Shown one piece after another: positions 23,971 through 32,306 of a stretch of 48,370 nucleotides of DNA. The stretch is from Dietzia sp. NCCP-2495 (GTDB lineage: Bacteria > Actinomycetota > Actinomycetes > Mycobacteriales > Mycobacteriaceae). The DNA lies in assembly GCF_026011735.1 (NCBI RefSeq), contig NZ_BRVN01000024.1, positions 1 to 48,370 on the forward strand, written 5' to 3'. The notes beneath the pieces are model-generated. The model searched no databases, had not been told where the DNA came from, and was given only the letters and a program-made list of their open reading frames with translations. A program made the translations under genes and the position numbers. Each line of letters opens with the position of its first letter. Within the stretch, counting starts at the first letter, position 1.

Positions 23971-26900
23971 TCACAGCTCGGGCCCCTGCGCCGGCTCATG
24001 GCCGGGCGCAGGGGTTTCGTGCCGAACGGGCTCGTCCCGGTCCGCCTCAACATCGCCCGGACGCGAACTGAACGGGTCCGCGACATCAAAGCCACGGGCC
24101 GCAAACGGGTCGCCAGCGAATAGACCCCGGCGAGCCTGTTCCGCGTCGTGCGCGGGGGAGGCGGTGAACGGGTCCGCCGCGTCCGGGTCGGCGGGCTCCT
24201 CCGCGGACCCGTGGAGGAGTCGATCGTGCTCGACCAGGACGGCGGCGGCATAGTCGGCAAGCTCGGTGTTCATGCCGGGGTGGCGCGGCGGGAGCGGGCC
24301 GAGTGGAGCAGGCGATTCCTCCGCCTGTTCAGGCTCGGCGCCTTGCTCGGCCGCGGGCTGCGCGTTGGCCGTGGCCTCGGCGTTCTCCTTGTCGGCCGCG
24401 GGCTGCGCGTTGGCCGTGGCCTCGGCGTTCTCCTTGTCGGCCGGGTCGGCGAAGTAGTCGTCGATGGCGGCGATGAGGTCGCGGCCGTTAGCGGGCAGGG
24501 CGGCGTCCTTCGGCTTCTCGGCGGCCGGGGCGGTCTGGGGGTCGTCTTCCGGACTCGGCTCAGTCGGCGAATGGGCGTCTGGGGCAGCGGCGCGGTGGGG
24601 CTGGGCGTCCATGAGGTCGTCCACGGCGGCTTCGAGTGCGTCGGTGCGGTCGATCCCGTCGGCGATGTAGTCGTTCATCGCCTGGTGGATCAGCGCCATA
24701 GCCTGCGGATCGCGCTCAATGGCTCGGCGGGTGTTCTCGGGTAGGTAGTCGGGCAGGTCCGGTTCGGCGTCGATCGCCTCGAGCAGGCGGTCACGAGCGT
24801 CGGTGATGGCTTCGGTGAGATCGTGGCCGGCGTCGAGGTGGCGCTGGCAGGTGGTGCGCCACAGGGCGACGAGTTGAGGGTCGTCGCGCAACTGCGTGGT
24901 CAGCGCGACGGGAAGACCGTCGAGTAGGTGCTGCGAGTAGTCGCCGATGAGGTGGCTGCGGGCGGCGTTGTAGCGGTCGGCCATCCGGTCGGGGTCGTCG
25001 GCGGCGGCCAGGGCCTCGCGCAGTTGCTCGGTGGCGGTGGTGTGGCCCTCGTCGCGGTCCAACGCAGCCTCGAGCACCCCGCGGGAAGTGGTAAGTCGGT
25101 CGTCGACCTCGGGGTCCAGGTGCGGGGCCTCCGTGTCCAGATCGAGCGGCGCCTCGGTCACCGCGTAGGCGTGGTTCTCGTGACGGCCGCGGGTCAGGGC
25201 GACGTACAGGCCGCGACGGTTGGTCGACTCGTCGACGACCGTGCGGGCCACGTCGACGGTGATGCCCTGGGCGCGGTGAATCGTGCTCGCGTAACCCAGC
25301 TCGGTGCACTCGGCGACGTACTGCGCGTCGAGCGTGACCCGGCCGCGGTGGCGCAGGTGACGCACGGTCAGCGAACCGTCTTTGCCGACCTTCTCCACCC
25401 GCCACCGATCACCGTTTTGCACCCGCGAACCGGGGCGGGTGCCGCCCTTGGTGCGCAGCGAGCCATTGTTGGACCGAGTCACAACGATGTCGCCGCGGCC
25501 GGCGGTGAGCTCGTCGGCCAGATCGACGATGCGCCGGGTCTTAGCGGCCCCACTGTCACGGTGACGATTCTGGATCTGGGTGTTGAGCTCCCGCACTATT
25601 TCGGTGGTGGAGGCCAGCACGATGCCATCGCGGCCGGCCTCGACATCGGCGAAGTGATCGTCCACCACGGCCGGGATCATCTCGTCTCGCCCGCCGCCGT
25701 GAATCCAGCCCTTGCTCGCGTGAAAGTCCAGTGCGGACGCCTCGCCTGAGCGGATGGCGATCGAGGCAGCGGCTTGGGCGGTGTCGTCGCCGAAGCGCAC
25801 CACATCGGTCAGCTCGGGGGCGTTGGTCTCGGAGGCGACCAGCCGCATGAGCCCGCCGGATTCGACGGCGTCGAGCTGCGCGGGATCCCCAATCATCCGC
25901 ACCACGGCACCCCGGTCGCGGGCGATCTCCACCAGCGCTGCAACGTCCTTGGTGGAGGCCATCGCCGCCTCATCGAGCAGCAACATCGCACCCGGTCTGA
26001 TGGTGACCGGAAGGTCCTCAGCAGTGCGGGCCCCGATGCCCATATAGGACAGCTTTCCGCGCCACCGATAGGTCAGCGAGGCCACGGTGTACGCCTTAAC
26101 ACCGATCTCCTCGCCGAGAGTTTCGGCAGCCACCGCCGACGGTGCCAGGGCGATGACCTGACGGCCCGTGGCTTGCCACGCCTTCGCCACGGCCTGCATC
26201 GAAGTGGTCTTGCCGGTGCCGGCCGGGCCTACTCCGGCGGCGACGAGTTGGCCCGACAGACAGAAGTGCTCGGCCAGGGCCCGCTGCCCGGGGTTCAGGG
26301 TCCGACCACTGTCCGACTCGAGCGCGGTGATCGTCTCGTTCAGATGCTCACCGGTGGTGAACAGCGGCACCGGGGTGCGCGCGGCATCGACGACATCGCG
26401 CTCCGCGGCGAGCATCGCCTCCGAGGTGTGGAGCAGTTCGCCGTGACGGTCCAGCACACTGAGACCGTCCGATTCCCGGCGCAGTACTGTCGGCGTCTCG
26501 ATGATCTCGGGGGTGGCCAGGGCGAGCGAGTCCCGGCGCATCGCGTGAGTCACTACCTCATCGACGGTGGCCGCCCGGGCGGCGGGGGAGTCGAACTCGA
26601 CGTCGGTCAGTTGGGCCTCGACCGCGGCCCGGACATGGGCATGGGTCCACGTGACGCGGGTATCGGAGACGGCCTCGATAGCGCGGGCGGCCTCGGCGTC
26701 GACGGCCTCGAGCTCACGGACTTCGGCGCCGGTGTTCTCCGCCTGTGCGCCGGGGTTCAGCGCGGCGGCAATCATCTGATCGACGGCCTGCTCGGACCCG
26801 AGGTGACGGGCCGCCAGCCGGCGCCACGTCGACTGAAGCTCGGCCAGCGATCGGGCTTCCTGCTTGCCCTCGCGGGTGTCGAGGGTGGCTTGCTGCAACA

Positions 26901-27999
26901 GTGCGAACTGAACTGCCTGTGTCGGGGCGCGGCCGTGCTTGTCGCGGTACTCGGCGAGCAGCTCGTCCCGGCGGGCCTCGATCATCTGACGCCTCGAGGA
27001 GAACGCCCGGCACAGCGCCTGGTCGACGCCCGCGATCTCCCACACCGGCTGCTTGTTGCGGCTCGGGTAACGGGCCTCGAACTGCACGCCCAGCTCGCGG
27101 CGAAGACGGTCCACGATGGCGGCGTTGTACCGCGACGAGGCCGCCACCGCGTGCTTATGCAGCGAGGCTCCATCGAGCGCTGACCACCGTCCGTCGGCGC
27201 CCAGCACCTTGTTCGACACCGCGCAATGCGTGTGCAGATTCGGGTCGCCGGCACGGGTGTCGTAGTGGTCGAACTGCGCCACGATGAGCCCGTGGGTGTC
27301 GATCTGCTGCTCACTGCGATCGCCCCGACGAGTGAACGCTGCCTCGCGTTCAATCCACGCCAGGGAGTCGTTCACGCACTCGCGGTGAATCCGCTCGATC
27401 GCCTGCCGAGTATCGGTGTCGGCGAGCGCCCATAGTGCGCTGACCGACTTCTGCGGAGTGAACACCAAGTCCATACCGGCGACCGGCTGACGCACGTTGC
27501 TGCGCTGCGCAGCGGCCCACGACAGCAGCTCACGCTCGGTGGCCGGCTGGTGACCGAACTTGTCGCGGTAGTGCTTATCGGCCAGCGTGCGCCACAGGTC
27601 CGCCGTGACGTCCTTGTCGATCGTATGGCCCTCGCCCGCCATCTCCCGGAGTGTGGCGTTGTAGTCCTCCACGAGGGGGATCTCATTGCGGAACTCGGGG
27701 AACTTCCGACCCAGCGCCGTGTCTTTCAGATCGGCACCGGCCTCGAGCATGGCGTCGGTATTCGGGTGCCGGCCCTCGCCAAACAGGGCCTTCATCTGCG
27801 CCTCGGAGACCGTGCCGGACACCGGGCTGATCTGAGACAACGCCTCCAGACCGGCGCCGTGCCAGCGGCCCGGCGGGGTGCCGTTGGCGGTGTAGTAGTC
27901 GGTGAGCTCCTGGCCGCGTTCGCGCAGCCGGTCGGCGGTAGCTACCTGACGAGTCAGGTAGCTGTAGCCGTCCCCGGCGTGCAGCACGTGGAGCGTCAT
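23971..27999 (-). CDS. traA: MobF relaxase-helicase (TraA/TrwC type)
   Basis: The start is placed at the ATG at 27999 (AAGGTGG upstream), giving 1342 aa; an upstream GTG at 28038 lacks a ribosome binding site. The relaxase domain shows catalytic-type tyrosines (GDGYSYL, about 10-15, and DYY about 34-36). The metal-binding three-His motif is FDHYDTRAGDPNLHTHC (about 242-258). A RecD-like helicase follows, with GVGPAGTGKTT (Walker A, about 589-599) and LLLDEAAM later. The C-terminus is Pro/Glu/Ala-rich, with a 15-residue unit repeated twice (24351-24440). The enzyme nicks oriT, stays bound to the 5' end and unwinds the plasmid. oriT-like repeats lie upstream. Confidence 0.9.
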   Translation of the reverse strand: MTLHVLHAGDGYSYLTRQVATADRLRERGQELTDYYTANGTPPGRWHGAGLEALSQISPVSGTVSEAQMKALFGEGRHPNTDAMLEAGADLKDTALGRKFPEFRNEIPLVEDYNATLREMAGEGHTIDKDVTADLWRTLADKHYRDKFGHQPATERELLSWAAAQRSNVRQPVAGMDLVFTPQKSVSALWALADTDTRQAIERIHRECVNDSLAWIEREAAFTRRGDRSEQQIDTHGLIVAQFDHYDTRAGDPNLHTHCAVSNKVLGADGRWSALDGASLHKHAVAASSRYNAAIVDRLRRELGVQFEARYPSRNKQPVWEIAGVDQALCRAFSSRRQMIEARRDELLAEYRDKHGRAPTQAVQFALLQQATLDTREGKQEARSLAELQSTWRRLAARHLGSEQAVDQMIAAALNPGAQAENTGAEVRELEAVDAEAARAIEAVSDTRVTWTHAHVRAAVEAQLTDVEFDSPAARAATVDEVVTHAMRRDSLALATPEIIETPTVLRRESDGLSVLDRHGELLHTSEAMLAAERDVVDAARTPVPLFTTGEHLNETITALESDSGRTLNPGQRALAEHFCLSGQLVAAGVGPAGTGKTTSMQAVAKAWQATGRQVIALAPSAVAAETLGEEIGVKAYTVASLTYRWRGKLSYMGIGARTAEDLPVTIRPGAMLLLDEAAMASTKDVAALVEIARDRGAVVRMIGDPAQLDAVESGGLMRLVASETNAPELTDVVRFGDDTAQAAASIAIRSGEASALDFHASKGWIHGGGRDEMIPAVVDDHFADVEAGRDGIVLASTTEIVRELNTQIQNRHRDSGAAKTRRIVDLADELTAGRGDIVVTRSNNGSLRTKGGTRPGSRVQNGDRWRVEKVGKDGSLTVRHLRHRGRVTLDAQYVAECTELGYASTIHRAQGITVDVARTVVDESTNRRGLYVALTRGRHENHAYAVTEAPLDLDTEAPHLDPEVDDRLTTSRGVLEAALDRDEGHTTATEQLREALAAADDPDRMADRYNAARSHLIGDYSQHLLDGLPVALTTQLRDDPQLVALWRTTCQRHLDAGHDLTEAITDARDRLLEAIDAEPDLPDYLPENTRRAIERDPQAMALIHQAMNDYIADGIDRTDALEAAVDDLMDAQPHRAAAPDAHSPTEPSPEDDPQTAPAAEKPKDAALPANGRDLIAAIDDYFADPADKENAEATANAQPAADKENAEATANAQPAAEQGAEPEQAEESPAPLGPLPPRHPGMNTELADYAAAVLVEHDRLLHGSAEEPADPDAADPFTASPAHDAEQARRGLFAGDPFAARGFDVADPFSSRPGDVEADRDEPVRHETPAPGHEPAQGPEL
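24351..24440. repeat. 45-bp tandem duplication in the relaxase C-terminus
   Basis: Two exact 45-bp units (24351-24395 and 24396-24440) encode a 15-residue unit containing KENAEATANAQPAA. It lies in a low-complexity acidic linker, so copy number may vary without loss of function. Confidence 0.8.
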
Positions 28000-28076
28000 C
28001 ACGACGCCCACCTTAGACGCCGCATCGCGCCCGGTCACGGGCGTGTCTGAATTTCAGCAAGAGGTATGTAGGTTCT

Positions 28077-28162
28077 GGTTTGGCACTAAGCGAGCACAGC
28101 GAGCGTGGGCCAAACCTCCAAGCGGGTGAGGACTAGTGCACGCAAGCAGCGCAGCGCTAGTC
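28077..28162. other. candidate oriT region
   Basis: Two inverted repeats lie between the divergent relaxase and accessory gene. One is GGTTTGGC/GCCAAACC (28077-28084 with 28109-28116), with AGCGAGC repeated directly in its loop. The other is GACTAGTGC/GCGCTAGTC (28131-28139 with 28154-28162), 8 of 9 matching. MobF relaxases usually nick beside such repeats upstream of their own gene. No nic consensus was recognised. Confidence 0.6.
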
Positions 28163-28224
28163 AGGCCAACTCACGGGCGATAGAGTCGAAGACACCGATC
28201 GAAAGAGTGAGGGGACCAACGCAG

Positions 28225-28611
28225 ATGGCCAGGACGTCCGACCGCACAAGCGCCCGCAATCGCGCCCGACAGGCACTCGCCGAGAAGCAGAAGGCCCGGC
28301 GCGAACGCGACGAACGCATGGAAGCCGCGGCCACGCGCTACTTCGCCGCCGCCGACGCCATCGAGAGCGCCCGCCGCGACGCCGGTCAGGCGATCCAAGC
28401 CCTCATCGACGAAGGCGAGCCCCGCGCGGAGATCGCCGAACTCCTCGGCATCACCACCCGCGACATCAAGGCCGCCCTGGATGCGCTCACCGACGACGAC
28501 CAGGACGACGACGACAGCGACACCGAGCACGACGAGCCGCTGGGCGGGGAGGTGTCAGCGTCGGACTCCGAGCACGACGGTCACCGCTCCGATGAGGCTC
28601 ACGTGGCGTGA
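28225..28611 (+). CDS. possible relaxosome accessory protein
   Basis: The ATG at 28225 is preceded by GAGGGGA and gives 128 aa. The N-terminus is strongly basic (MARTSDRTSARNRARQALAEKQKARRERDE), then helical, with a HTH-like ending EIAELLGITTRDIKAALDAL (about 73-92) and a very acidic tail. It sits on the other side of the oriT repeats from the relaxase and reads away from it, so a DNA-bending or relaxosome role is plausible. The HTH motif resembles those of sigma factors and small plasmid regulators. It overlaps the HNH gene by 4 nt. Confidence 0.55.
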   Translation: MARTSDRTSARNRARQALAEKQKARRERDERMEAAATRYFAAADAIESARRDAGQAIQALIDEGEPRAEIAELLGITTRDIKAALDALTDDDQDDDDSDTEHDEPLGGEVSASDSEHDGHRSDEAHVA

Positions 28612-29156
28612 CCCTCTTCGACGACATCCCGCTGCCGGGGCTCGAGCTTGAGCCCCGGCACGAAGGTGTCGTCACCGAGCGCCGCGCGTACAGCAATGCG
28701 ATCGCGCCGAGTGCCCACACAATCGACCGGTTCTGGTCGCGGGTGATCCGCTCGCCCGGGTGCTGGCTGTGGGTCGGTGCGATCAGCGGCGGCGACGGGT
28801 ACGGCCGCATCACCTGGCGACGCGACGGCGTCTCCCGCACGATGAGCGCTCACCGCTTCGCACTCCTCCTGGCCTACGGCGACGACGATTCCTACACCGT
28901 CGGCGAGCACCGGTGCAACGAACCACTGTGCGTCCGGGTCGACGACGGGCATCTCATCCCGTCAACCCAGACGGCGAACCTGCGCTACGCCGTGGCCTGC
29001 GGTCGCGCCGGCGCCAATCGCACCACCGGAGACGGACGCACCCGCGCCCAGCGATCACTCGCCGTCCGCGCCGCAATCTGCAACGGATGGGACCCCATCG
29101 CCTACGCCGAGGCCGTCGGAAAAGTCGAAGACCGCGACCTTCCGACACTTTTCTGA
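28608..29156 (+). CDS. HNH-endonuclease-like protein
   Basis: The 182-aa product has the phage/plasmid HNH_3 layout. FWSRVIRSPGCWLWVGAISGGDGYGRITW (about 42-70) is followed by SAHRFALLLAYGD and EHRCNEPLCVRVDDGHLIPSTQTANL (about 99-124). The His-Asn-His set seems largely present, though the central part is compressed. The GTG start overlaps the upstream stop (GTGA). Such proteins occur as phage or plasmid nucleases and homing-type enzymes. Here it may act on single-stranded or plasmid DNA in transfer. A terminator hairpin follows. Confidence 0.65.
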   Translation: MTLFDDIPLPGLELEPRHEGVVTERRAYSNAIAPSAHTIDRFWSRVIRSPGCWLWVGAISGGDGYGRITWRRDGVSRTMSAHRFALLLAYGDDDSYTVGEHRCNEPLCVRVDDGHLIPSTQTANLRYAVACGRAGANRTTGDGRTRAQRSLAVRAAICNGWDPIAYAEAVGKVEDRDLPTLF

Positions 29157-29162
29157 CCACTC

Positions 29163-29217
29163 CCCCGCGAACGCAGACGGGCCCCGCCAACCGGCGGGCC
29201 CGTCGATCTTTCGCGGG
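29163..29217. terminator. bidirectional hairpin between convergent genes
   Basis: GACGGGCCCCGCC pairs with GGCGGGCCCGTC (29176-29204) around an AACC loop, with one bulge. Outer arms CCCGCGA and TCGCGGG flank it. It sits between the stops of the HNH gene and the leftward operon and would terminate both. Confidence 0.65.
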
Positions 29218-29229
29218 TCGAGGGATGTG

Positions 29230-29583
29230 TCAGCGTTGGCCCGACTGCCACACCTGAGACGGGACGTATACGTGTGGCCGGCGCGCTGCCTCGCGGGAGC
29301 GACGCGCACGCGCCCAGTGCTGCCAGAGCGTCCACTTCAAGGGCGTGTGCTCGAACAGAATCCGGGCCAGGATCGACGAGTACCGGGACGTTTTGAGCGC
29401 GTGCAACCAGCTACCACTAAGCCACAGAGCAGCCCCCGTTGCGATCGTCCAGCCCGCCCACGGCTCGTGGCTTAAGGTCGCAGCCGATCCGACAATGATG
29501 AGGAGAGCTCCGCCGATTCTGCCCAGTACGGGGAGCAGTATCCAGGCCAGTACCAGCGACACTACGGCTCCTGCGAACTCCAC
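29230..29583 (-). CDS. small membrane protein after the KfrA-like operon
   Basis: GTG at 29583 has GGAGG at 8 nt upstream, inside the end of the previous gene. The 117-aa product has two or three hydrophobic segments (VVSLVLAWILLPVLGRIGGALLIIVGSAATL, about 7-37, and TIATGAALWLSGSWLHAL, about 46-63) and a basic C-terminus. It is the last gene of the leftward operon with the KfrA-like and 282-aa proteins. No family is recognised. Confidence 0.6.
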   Translation of the reverse strand: MEFAGAVVSLVLAWILLPVLGRIGGALLIIVGSAATLSHEPWAGWTIATGAALWLSGSWLHALKTSRYSSILARILFEHTPLKWTLWQHWARARRSREAARRPHVYVPSQVWQSGQR

Positions 29584-29597
29584 CTCGGCAGCCTCCG

Positions 29598-30446
29598 TCA
29601 GCTCCGCGTGGGGACCAGGAGGGCACGATTACGGTCGAGCTTGTGCGTGATCCACCGGCGCCACAGCGGGCCGGCATCTAGTCGGCGGTAGTGCTCCAGA
29701 GCGAAGCCGAAAGTGTCGAGCACCTCGTACCCGTTTGGATGGAGGTAGGTCCAATCCGGCGGGAGCGGGCAAGCGATCCAAAGGGTGAGACTCCCCTGCT
29801 GGATGGCGATCGAGATCGGCTGATTCGGATGGGGCGGGTCGACAGTAAAGCCGTTCCTGACGGCCCACTTCTCGTCGACCAGGACAGTCGCGCCGCGAGC
29901 GCCGGAAACCCATGTCGGCAGCCAGCCCGGTTCGCGGTCGAGATAGGTCGCCCAGTCTTGAATGCGCCTAAGGTCGTCCTCCGATTCGGCGGACAAAATG
30001 ACTGTCCATCGCCCGTCGATCTTCTCGGGAACGGAGAAAGCAAGTGGCCTGGGATAGGTGTCCTCGTGTGACTGCATTGCGCCACTGGCGTCAAACTGGA
30101 CGTCGCTGTAAGTCGAGTGCGCGATCCGCTCGGCGAGTGCATCCGGCAGTCCGAGCGCTGTGAGCTCACCGATCGCTTCTCGCGCTCCACTGCCTGAATG
30201 CCCGACCCGGACCTTGGCCGGATCGAGTGCAAACCAGTCGCCACTGCGGCACTCGATGATGACTCCGGGATCGAGATGGAGTAGACGATTCGGATGCAGG
30301 CCGGAGCCGTATAAAACTTGCGACGTGCGATCACTGGCGACTACTCGGCGCACTCCCCCACGCCCAGATGCGAACGAGACCGCGGCATCGCCGATTAAGA
30401 CCCTCAGCGGCGCAACTGCGATAGCGGCAAGACTGTTGCGGCTCAT
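29598..30446 (-). CDS. unknown protein of the KfrA-like operon
   Basis: The 282-aa protein overlaps the KfrA-like gene by 4 nt (ATGA). No signal peptide or catalytic motif is obvious. It has a SGSGAREAIGELTALGLPDALAERI stretch and a C-terminal part rich in Trp and Pro (LWIACPLPPDWTYLHPNGYEVLDTF). Being co-translated with the KfrA-like protein, it may share in plasmid maintenance or in membrane attachment with the small membrane protein that follows. Confidence 0.6.
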   Translation of the reverse strand: MSRNSLAAIAVAPLRVLIGDAAVSFASGRGGVRRVVASDRTSQVLYGSGLHPNRLLHLDPGVIIECRSGDWFALDPAKVRVGHSGSGAREAIGELTALGLPDALAERIAHSTYSDVQFDASGAMQSHEDTYPRPLAFSVPEKIDGRWTVILSAESEDDLRRIQDWATYLDREPGWLPTWVSGARGATVLVDEKWAVRNGFTVDPPHPNQPISIAIQQGSLTLWIACPLPPDWTYLHPNGYEVLDTFGFALEHYRRLDAGPLWRRWITHKLDRNRALLVPTRS

Positions 30447-31024
30447 TCCGTGCCCTCGCTCTCCTGCGGTGCGGGTGACTGGTTAGTGGCTCGACGGTTT
30501 GCGTCCAAGATCTCGCGGAGGGTGTCGGACGTGGCCTCAGCCCGCACTCGCGCACGATCAGCTTCCTCAGCCGCGGCCTGTGACGTTCTGACGTTCTGCT
30601 GCGCCGTCTCGAGCTGTTCGCGTAGTTGCGCCACGTGTTGACGCAACTGCTCCACCTCCCGGAGTGCAACGTCGCGGGCCGCGACTGCTTCGTCCCGCTC
30701 TGCGGCGGATCTGTCAGCCGCAGCGAGCGCGTCAGCTTCCCCAGCTCGAGCATCGTCGAGCGCGCTTGCCGATTCGTCGTAGGCCTTCTCGGCGGCGCGT
30801 TTCCATGCGGCAGCCCAGACCGACTGGACCATTGCCGCCATCGGCTCGGACAGGTCCGGCGCCTCGGGCACGTCTCCGCCGGCGCCGCCGGCGTGGTCAC
30901 GCATCCACGCGGCGACGTCACCGATCCGGACGCCGGCCTGCTTCTGCAAAGCTCGAACGGTGATCTTGTCGCCTCTGGCGATGAGCTCCCCGTAGGCGTG
31001 TGCGATCTTCTGCGACGTCGACAT
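30443..31024 (-). CDS. KfrA-like DNA-binding coiled-coil protein
   Basis: The 193-aa product has an N-terminal DNA-binding module (IAHAYGELIARGDKITVRALQKQAGVRIGDVAAWMRDH, about 6-44) like KfrA of IncP plasmids and the phage/plasmid homologues. A long Ala/Glu/Arg coiled coil follows (about 75-185). GAGGGAT precedes the ATG. KfrA proteins bind their own promoter and are linked with plasmid stability. A cluster of GTAAC/GTTAC sites lies directly upstream (31051-31090), consistent with autoregulation. With no ParA/ParB pair in view, it is the main partition or maintenance candidate. Confidence 0.75.
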   Translation of the reverse strand: MSTSQKIAHAYGELIARGDKITVRALQKQAGVRIGDVAAWMRDHAGGAGGDVPEAPDLSEPMAAMVQSVWAAAWKRAAEKAYDESASALDDARAGEADALAAADRSAAERDEAVAARDVALREVEQLRQHVAQLREQLETAQQNVRTSQAAAEEADRARVRAEATSDTLREILDANRRATNQSPAPQESEGTE

Positions 31025-31050
31025 GTAGGCATCCCTCTTGGCAGCGGCGG

Positions 31051-31090
31051 GTAACAGGTAACGAGTAACGTACCGCGTTACCTATGTTAC
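31051..31090. promoter_or_regulatory. KfrA-like operator cluster
   Basis: Three GTAAC at 31051, 31058 and 31065, spaced exactly 7 bp, face two GTTAC at 31077 and 31086. The array is arranged about a centre near 31073 and lies 27 bp upstream of the KfrA-like start. This is typical of a multimeric autorepressor site. Confidence 0.6.
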
Positions 31091-31193
31091 CGACTCTAGC
31101 GCACCCGTCCGCGCTCGTCGAGGATTAGCCGCGGACTGCGGCGGCGTCTCGCACCTCGGAGGGCCGACGAGGGGGGCCGGCCGGAGACACGCC

Positions 31194-31487
31194 CTAGCGC
31201 CGATCGCGATTCTCTGGAGCTCGCGTCACCCATCCGGTCGCCGCCCCTCCTGCAATGCCAGCGATCCCAACAGCGATCAGAACAAAGAACGTCAGTACGG
31301 CCGGGTAGGCGGCGAGCAAGGCGATGCCGAGGAACACACCAGCCACCAAACTGAGCGTGACATCGCGCCACTGCCTGTAGCTTGGCGCGCTCTCCTGACC
31401 CGCCCACTCTCGAACGAGCGCCCACGTAAGGGGCACAGTCGCGGCCAGTGCGCACGCTCCACCCAAGCCCACAATCATCGGATTCAT
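31194..31487 (-). CDS. small membrane protein beside the resolvase
   Basis: The ATG at 31487 is chosen because GGGAGG lies 7 nt upstream; this gives 97 aa. There are three or four hydrophobic segments (MIVGLGGACALAATVPLTWAL, about 4-24; VTLSLVAGVFLGIALLAAYPAV and TFFVLIAVGIAGIAGGAATGW, about 43-87). It lies 179 nt from the divergent serine recombinase, with the putative res site between them. No family is recognised. Confidence 0.55.
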   Translation of the reverse strand: MNPMIVGLGGACALAATVPLTWALVREWAGQESAPSYRQWRDVTLSLVAGVFLGIALLAAYPAVLTFFVLIAVGIAGIAGGAATGWVTRAPENRDRR

Positions 31488-31503
31488 CGAAATACCTCCC
31501 CGC

Positions 31504-31670
31504 TCATGTGTCGCATTTGACGATCGCCTAACGCGACACTCCGAGCCGCGCCCCCGACCTAGAGGCTCGGGCAGCTCAAACCCTAACGGCGCCTCATGTC
31601 GCCGTCGCATAAACATGACGTGCAGAAAAAGCGGCGACATCGTGGCTATATGCGACACTCGACACATGAG
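31504..31670. promoter_or_regulatory. putative res site and divergent promoter region
   Basis: Several TGTCGCAT/ATGCGACA-type motifs occur in both orientations between the membrane protein and the recombinase: near 31507, 31528, 31597, 31633 and 31650. This resembles the array of subsites in a Tn3/resolvase-type res site. The exact subsites are not resolved by eye. Confidence 0.45.
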
Positions 31671-32226
31671 GATCGGATACGGGCGAGTATCGACCGAGGA
31701 ACAGAACGTCGAGACCCAACGAGAAGCGCTGATCGCCCTCGGCGTTGAGCCCCGACGAATCCACCTCGACCGCGGAGTCAGCGGCCGCCGCCGCATCCGG
31801 CCAGCCCTCGATCGGGCACTGGCCGAGCTACGCGAGGGCGATGAGCTCGTCGTGACCAAGCTCGACCGACTTGGTCGATCACTACGCGACCTCCTCGACA
31901 TCGCAGACCAAATCCAGGACGTGGGCGCATCCCTGACCGTCGGGCGCTCCACCTACAACCCCGCCGATCCCGTCGGTGCAATGCTTTTCCAGGTCCTGGG
32001 CATGGCCGCCGAGTTTGAGGTCGCCATGAACCGCGAACGCACTCGCGAAGGCGTTGCTCGAGCGAAAACCGAAGGAAAGTACCGGGGTCGTCAACCCAAG
32101 CTCTCCCCCGCCGACGCGAACAGGCTTCGCCAGATGCACGCGAGCGGCGGGTACACCGCTGCGGAACTGGGCCGGTTCTTCGGGCTGCACCGCACGTCCG
32201 TGTACCGCTACTTGTCCGACAGTTAG
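31666..32226 (+). CDS. serine recombinase (resolvase/invertase)
   Basis: The 186-aa protein has YGRVSTEEQN (catalytic Ser about 9), ELVVTKLDRLGRSLRDLL (about 63-80, with the Arg pair) and MNRERTREGVARAK (about 123-136). A C-terminal helix-turn-helix is YTAAELGRFFGLHRTSVYRYL (about 163-183). The length equals Tn3-type resolvases. It should cut at a res site just upstream to resolve plasmid multimers or cointegrates, or to excise a flanking segment. A degraded homologue lies at about 43770-44230, and the two enclose the accessory block. Confidence 0.9.
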   Translation: MRIGYGRVSTEEQNVETQREALIALGVEPRRIHLDRGVSGRRRIRPALDRALAELREGDELVVTKLDRLGRSLRDLLDIADQIQDVGASLTVGRSTYNPADPVGAMLFQVLGMAAEFEVAMNRERTREGVARAKTEGKYRGRQPKLSPADANRLRQMHASGGYTAAELGRFFGLHRTSVYRYLSDS

Positions 32227-32306
32227 TGCAGACTCCACCGACTAACCACTTCCCGTCCTTGGGTACGGGTTCACTCACAGCACCGCTATCGACGGACGGG
32301 AAAACC

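Noticed and set aside
25774-27183. 469-codon plus-strand frame
   Set aside because: It is antisense to the relaxase gene, which has complete motifs; in high-GC DNA such shadow frames are common.
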